Position numbers and translations under genes: made by a program. Below the pieces are notes generated by a model that was given only the letters and a program-made list of their open reading frames with translations, was not told the DNA's origin and searched no databases. A stretch of 41,731 nt of DNA, taken from JBBSJV01 sp038256935. Lineage in GTDB: Bacteria; Patescibacteriota; JACMRA01. Numbering within the stretch: the first letter of the stretch is position 1; each line of letters begins with the position of its first letter. This document shows, one piece after another, positions 40,660 to 41,731 of the stretch. The stretch spans positions 1 through 41,731 of the forward strand of contig JBBSJV010000001.1 in NCBI GenBank assembly GCA_038256935.1, written 5' to 3'.

Positions 40660-41731
40660 AATGAGCTTTGGCTTCAAAAGAGGTAGATTACCAAAGAATA
40701 TTCCAATAGCGGCAAAGAAGCCTACTGTTTTTGTTGCCCCACAAGCTAAACCCAAATTTACCTTACCTGACAAGGCTCAACCCACTCCAACACAAACCAC
40801 AACCCCATTTGGTAAAAGCCTGCAAGGCCTGCAACATAGCCTCCAGACTAAGCTTGATAATTTTAATCTAAACCAAACCCCCTTCAAACTAAACCAGCCT
40901 AAAGCTTCTGAAAAACCCCACTCAAATCTTTCTCCTTCATCCAAACAAAAGCAAGCCCCAAGCCCAATTAGTGCAAACTTAAGTCTTAAAAACTCCAACC
41001 TAATTACAAACCTAAAAAAACTATTCCTTAACCAAAAAAAACTAACTGCTTCTTTAATCATTGGAGTAGGAGTCCTAGCTACCATCATCTCAGCTGTTTT
41101 TTTCATTTTCTTAAATCCTGATACCGCTCAAGCCTCGGGTATTACTGCTCAGTTCACGCACAGCGAACTCAAAGGACTGGCCTCAGATACCAAGCCAGCT
41201 ATTGGTGTAGTACTTAGTACTCCTTCAGCAAATGATATTACCCTTACCTTGGCAGTCACTGGAGGAAGCGCTGTCAAAGATACAGACTACACTTTACCTA
41301 CTACCGCTATTATCCCAGCCGGTGAATCAGGGGTTAGGGTGCCTCTTACCATCTTGCCAGCACCTACAGCAACGCTTCCTGCTACAATTAATCTGTCACT
41401 GACTGCAGTATCAGGGGATGCTAATGCCGCGCTTGGAACAGGGACAAGTTTTGTCTACACTATTGTTCCAAACCCAAATCAGGCTATTACCTACCAACAC
41501 CCTCTTGGTGGTTTTGTCGATAGCCCAGTTAACCCAGTAGTCAACCTAGACGCTAGTACCATCAATCAAGCTAATAATACCACAGTAGGCCAGTGGAATG
41601 ATCTGAGCGGAAATGGCCTTAATGCTATACAAGCAACCCCAGCTAATCAACCAACCCTGCTGACAAACCAATTAGGGGGAAAGAATATATTAAGATTTGA
41701 TGGCAATGATGACCTCGTAATTGCCCACAAC
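40660..41731 (+). CDS. Large anchored surface protein with Calx-beta-like and LamG-like regions, 3' truncated by the window
   Basis: The frame is open from the ATG at 40660 to the window end (357 codons) with no stop. Residues 1-125 are a Pro/Gln/Lys-rich cytoplasmic region, then a membrane helix (about 128-151, LTASLIIGVGVLATIISAVF). Outside, residues 160-270 contain LTLAVTGGSAVKDTDYTL and an IIPAGESGVRVPLTI strand, a Calx-beta-like signature. From about 285, VNLDASTINQAN, QWNDLSGNGLNAIQ and ILRFDGNDDLVI match the start of a LamG/concanavalin-type lectin domain. Third codon positions are much richer in C than in neighbouring genes. Probably a large adhesin. Confidence 0.75.

Noticed and set aside
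40777..41106. Minus-strand open frame opposite the surface protein
   Set aside because: It is a shadow of the plus-strand frame, with a Trp/Phe/Cys-rich composition unlike real proteins here.

Overview
The window is AT-rich bacterial chromosome. It most resembles a Candidate Phyla Radiation (Patescibacteria) genome, judged by gene style rather than a marker gene. Genes are short and tightly packed and few carry a recognisable Shine-Dalgarno sequence. Single-copy housekeeping genes (rsmH, rsmE, murD, enolase, cmk, xseB, recQ) sit alone, outside their usual operons. Between them are many small membrane or secreted proteins with no clear family, and VirB2/TrbC-like two-helix proteins typical of CPR. 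TGA works as a stop here: it ends several genes and forms an ATGA start/stop overlap at 27335-27338. This argues against the Gracilibacteria/Absconditabacteria code. The phylum cannot be fixed from this window.

Layout. 1-3.3 kb: end of a YfiH-type gene, a palindromic repeat cluster, parB, and two proteins that weakly resemble V-ATPase subunits E and F. 3.3-8.4 kb: a hypothetical gene, a decayed ABC-exporter membrane domain, a repeat-rich gap, an RlmI-like methyltransferase, a VapBC-type toxin-antitoxin pair, a MazG-like pyrophosphatase and rsmH. 8.4-9.2 kb: two tRNA-Arg genes flanking an unusual array of structured repeats. 9.2-13.8 kb: xseB, small membrane proteins, tRNA-Val, an HTH-EgtD-like methyltransferase fusion with a divergent small gene, cmk and a Ser/Glu-rich anchored protein. 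13.9-18.5 kb: a C-terminal half UvrC, an Fe-type superoxide dismutase and a run of secreted or anchored proteins, including two SH3b-like paralogs that share an upstream promoter block. 18.5-26 kb: recQ, a Nudix hydrolase, a Cys-rich tail membrane protein, a predicted Tat substrate, umuDC, a large Arg-rich secreted protein and a DUF427 protein. 26-31.4 kb: a minus-strand cluster of two GT4 glycosyltransferases, two membrane proteins and rsmE. 31.4-36.7 kb: a gene remnant, TspO, a possible clostripain relative, murD and two VirB2-like proteins, one with three fused units. 36.8-41.7 kb: enolase, then a tract of interrupted genes around tRNA-Arg(TCG), then the start of a large surface protein with Calx-beta-like and LamG-like regions that runs off the window.

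Functional themes are DNA repair and damage tolerance (RecQ, UmuDC, half-UvrC, XseB), oxidative-stress handling (SodB-type SOD, TspO, Nudix), rRNA modification (RsmH, RsmE, RlmI-like), and a large surface and secreted repertoire. The strongest unexplained signal is the repeat array at 8727-9081. Its hairpin stems differ between units but stay paired, which points to selection on RNA structure. Other points of note are the HTH-methyltransferase fusion with a dyad in its divergent promoter, three dispersed palindromic repeat families, and several open frames broken by single stops or one frameshift.
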